NCBI GenBank assembly: GCA_028565635.1
Contig: JAOXYB010066367.1
Location: forward strand, 1-10,214
Source of the DNA: Phoronis ovalis
Lineage: Eukaryota; Phoronida; Phoronidae
DNA: 10,214 nucleotides
Direction of reading: 5' to 3'
Shown here: positions 8,310-10,214 of the stretch, piece after piece
How positions within the stretch are numbered: position 1 is the first letter of the stretch
How the letters are laid out: the number at the start of each line of letters is the position of its first letter
Position numbers and translations under genes: made by a program
Notes under the pieces: generated by a model
What the model was told of the DNA's origin: nothing
Databases searched by the model: none
Seen by the model: the letters and a program-made list of their open reading frames with translations, nothing else

Positions 8310-8925
8310 GAAAGTTTGAACTTTGACCTCTAGATGACCTTTTGGTATCAAGATTAACTCCGGACTGTCGTATGTTAAAGTACAAGCCTATTAATAGACT
8401 AAACACTATGACTTGCAGTATCCATGTATTTCCTCCATAAAATTAATTTAAAAGATGCTTAAAAATTTTCAACTTTTAATAACTAAATATTCTAAAAGGT
8501 CATCAAAATTACTTTTTATAACCTAGTACCATCATCTTGGAATATTTCGAGCAATTTTAGAATTTTGACCTTTGTCTCTAAATGACCTTTTGACCTCAAG
8601 GCAATGGCCTACCCTGGTCAAACCTCAAATATCATGTCCTTAACTGTAACAGACTTCGAGATATAGCTTAGTGAAAATTGGAAGATCAATAAATTAATTG
8701 AAAAGATGCCAAAAAATAAAATTAAACCTTTTAATACCGAAATATTCTCAAAGCTCATAAAAAATACTTTGTTGTAACTTAATACAATCAGTTTAGAAAA
8801 TTTTGACCTTTGACCTCCAAATGACCTTTTGACACCAAGGTCAACAATGGCTTACCCCAGTGATGTTACACATCAAGTTCCTAGCTGCAACGGTCTTTGA
8901 GATACAGCTTGTTGAAAATTAGAAG
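8310..8925. repeat. Tandem repeat, ~240-bp unit, about 2.5 copies, TGACCT-rich
   Basis: The same series of blocks recurs with a period of about 240 bases. ATGACCTTTTG occurs at 8334, 8582 and 8821, each following a TTTGACCTC-like block. In the first two units AAATTAATT-AAAAGATGC, CTTTTAATA and AAATATTCT-AAA then follow in order. The second and third units share GAGATA.AGCTTRKTGAAAATT. Copies are diverged at perhaps one base in four, so the array is old. The third copy is partial and runs into a purine-rich linker and a hairpin. It lies within intron A-B. Confidence 0.7.
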
Positions 8926-8956
8926 AAAAAGAAGAAAGAAATCATACAAAACCAAT

Positions 8957-8984
8957 AGGCTTGCTCCCTCATAGGAGCAAACCT
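8957..8984. repeat. Hairpin at the end of the tandem-repeat block
   Basis: TTGCTCC (8961-8967) and GGAGCAA (8974-8980) pair around a six-base loop. The stem extends outwards as AGG with CCT after one mismatch. A purine-rich stretch of AGAAGAAA units sits just upstream. The arrangement looks like the tail of a dispersed repeat of which the tandem block is the body. Confidence 0.5.
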
Positions 8985-9030
8985 AACTAGTAGTACTTTG
9001 GCATTTTAAAGAAGTGATTCACAACATTAC

Positions 9031-9204
9031 CTCATTTCGTACAAAAATCAACAAAAGGTCTCAGGTTTTCGACGTACTGCTTTTTCTTCAAAGTGTTTTC
9101 TTCTGTTATTATGATAACTGAGTGCATGTGGTGACGAAGCTCCTCTGTACTGTTGCAGTCATACGATACTCCAGCCATAGATTCTTCAAATAGTTTAAGT
9201 TGCC
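9031..9204 (-). CDS. Exon A: upstream exon with an in-frame TGA before its best donor
   Basis: The acceptor GTGTTTCAG starts this exon in phase 1. The frame reads QLKLFEESMAGVSYDCNSTE and ends ENLRPFVDFCTK, then TGA, then G|GTAATG, a good donor. With that donor the exon is 174 bp and phase 1-1 like its neighbours, but its last full codon is a stop. A weaker donor (T|GTACGA) 12 nt upstream, ending the exon at 9043, is also phase 1. It would remove the stop and join exon B through TGT. The exon could therefore be functional through the weaker donor, a truncating isoform, a decayed exon, or the end of a different transcript. The protein looks helical and charged, with no family I recognise. There is no ATG at a plausible start context before the acceptor, so the gene's 5' end should lie beyond the window. 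Confidence 0.5.
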
Positions 9205-9932
9205 CTGAAACACTCAAGTATTAGTATATGTTAAAGTTGCAAACAACCCAAATTCCAGTCAAGTGATTGCAACTGACACTGAAACTAAAATGCAAATTAG
9301 TACTGTACATCTAGAAACATTGGCGACCATGGGAATATTTGAAACTGAGATTTAATTTCATTTAACCTACGTTTTATCAAACGTAAACTATACAACCACA
9401 GTATCAGTTTAGAACACTATTTGTTTAACAATGTATACATTTATATGTCATTTTAATTACTAAAGCTCAGGTAGGAATCAAAATTTTATTTCTGAAAAAA
9501 TCCAAGAAAACCTCCATTTTTGGCCTGGGTCAGCACAGTGGTGTTTAGAAAGCCAAATACTTAGATAAAATATAAAGTTCTATTGCATGACTCCGCCACG
9601 GCATATAAACTAATAGCCAAATTTTATGTGGATGAAGAGAGAATTTATTAGAAACAAAAAAACGTAGTCAAGAAACGAAAGATTAACAACGCAATCACAA
9701 TTTTTAAAATCATCATTGTAACCTGCTTAAATTGGCTATTTATAGTTGAGGGCAAGGACTTGTATATTGCAAATATGAAGCATATATGTTTTATAAGTAC
9801 ATTAATTAGAAGTGATGAAAATGAGATCCTAGTATAGGCAATCCACCAATCTATGGCCTTCCTAGAACCACCTTTGATTCGTCCAGGCAGCGCTGCGTCT
9901 TCGCAGATATAGACGCGATGTTACGTGCCCTC
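9205..9932. other. Non-coding stretch upstream of exon A
   Basis: This should be intron on the gene strand if exon A has a preceding exon. I see AT-rich sequence with no exon that has matching phase-1 borders, no RNA gene and no promoter that I can support. Confidence 0.45.
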
Positions 9933-10214
9933 TCGCGAACAAACATAGCCGCCAGTCGGCCATATTGGAAGTAATCTAGGTCAAAATTATACAGAACATA
10001 TACTGCGACATGGACTTACTCTGTGCCAAACATGAAACTGACTGGATAAAAACTGAACCTGATAATACAACGTGTAATCTCACGAACCAACATGGCCACC
10101 AGTCAGCCGTGTTGGAATTGATCCGGGTCAATATCACACATAACCTGTACTTTGTCCTGTACTTACTTTGTACCGAATATGGAGCTGATCGGATAAAAAC
10201 TGAAGCAGTTATTG
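9933..10214. repeat. Tandem repeat, 147-bp unit, two copies, cut by the window edge
   Basis: Unit 1 starts at 9933 (TCGCGAACAAACATAGCC) and unit 2 at 10080 (TCACGAACCAACATGGCC). Both continue with GCCAGTC..CC-T-TTGGAA, GGTCAAAATTA/GGTCAATATCA, GGACTTACT/GTACTTACT and end in GGATAAAAACTGAA. The second copy stops at the window edge, so the array may continue as a longer satellite. Confidence 0.72.

Larger units (their letters stand above)
7939..9030 (-). other. Intron A-B (1092 bp), phase 1
   Basis: This intron runs from donor GTAATG (or GTACGA if exon A ends at 9043) to acceptor CGCTTTCAG. It is occupied largely by the roughly 240-bp tandem repeat and its hairpin tail. I see no additional exon. 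Confidence 0.5.

Noticed and set aside
1-10214. CRISPR array, bacterial operon or prophage content
   Set aside because: There are no regularly spaced short repeats, no closely packed genes and no ribosome-binding sites; the spliced gene structure points to a eukaryote.

Overview
The window looks like an AT-rich metazoan nuclear locus. The coding signal is split into short exons with GT-AG borders, the introns are long, and the non-coding DNA holds a tRNA-derived SINE-like head, foldback (MITE-like) elements and tandem repeats. The repeat types, especially TGACCTTTGACCT-rich units, remind me of marine invertebrates such as bivalve molluscs. That placement is an impression from memory and was not tested. 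Nothing suggests a prokaryotic or viral source.

I can support one gene. It is on the minus strand, runs from beyond the right edge leftwards to a stop at 3076, and has a poly(A) signal at 3041-3046. From 5' to 3' its exons are A (9031-9204, possibly ending at 9043), B (7681-7938), C (5282-5416), D (4632-4850) and E (3076-3752). Every internal junction is in phase 1, and B-C-D-E joins into one open frame of about 428 residues. Exons D and E together form a CbbX/CfxQ/SpoVK-type AAA+ ATPase: Walker A GNPGTGKT, a YVGKT pore-loop region, Walker B LFVDE, an AGY sensor-1 region and NPGLERR with the arginine finger. Exons A-C encode an N-terminal part that I do not recognise.

The introns hold most of the repeats. 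Intron B-C (5417-7680) contains a foldback element (5757-6075), a SINE-like tRNA head (from about 6126), a short duplication (6566-6697), a 474-bp element with 73-bp terminal inverted repeats and an imperfect 9-bp flanking duplication (6742-7215), and a TG-rich microsatellite. Intron A-B (7939-9030) contains about two and a half units of a roughly 240-bp tandem repeat rich in TGACCT half-sites. The right end (9933-10214) holds two copies of a 147-bp repeat. The left 3 kb, downstream of the gene, has no convincing gene; its main structure is an imperfect inverted repeat with hairpins at 487-778.

Two points deserve most attention. One is a bacterial/plastid-type AAA+ fold spread over phase-1 exons in an apparent animal genome. 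The other is an in-frame TGA that is the last complete codon before the best splice donor of exon A, with a weaker in-frame donor 12 nt upstream that would avoid it.
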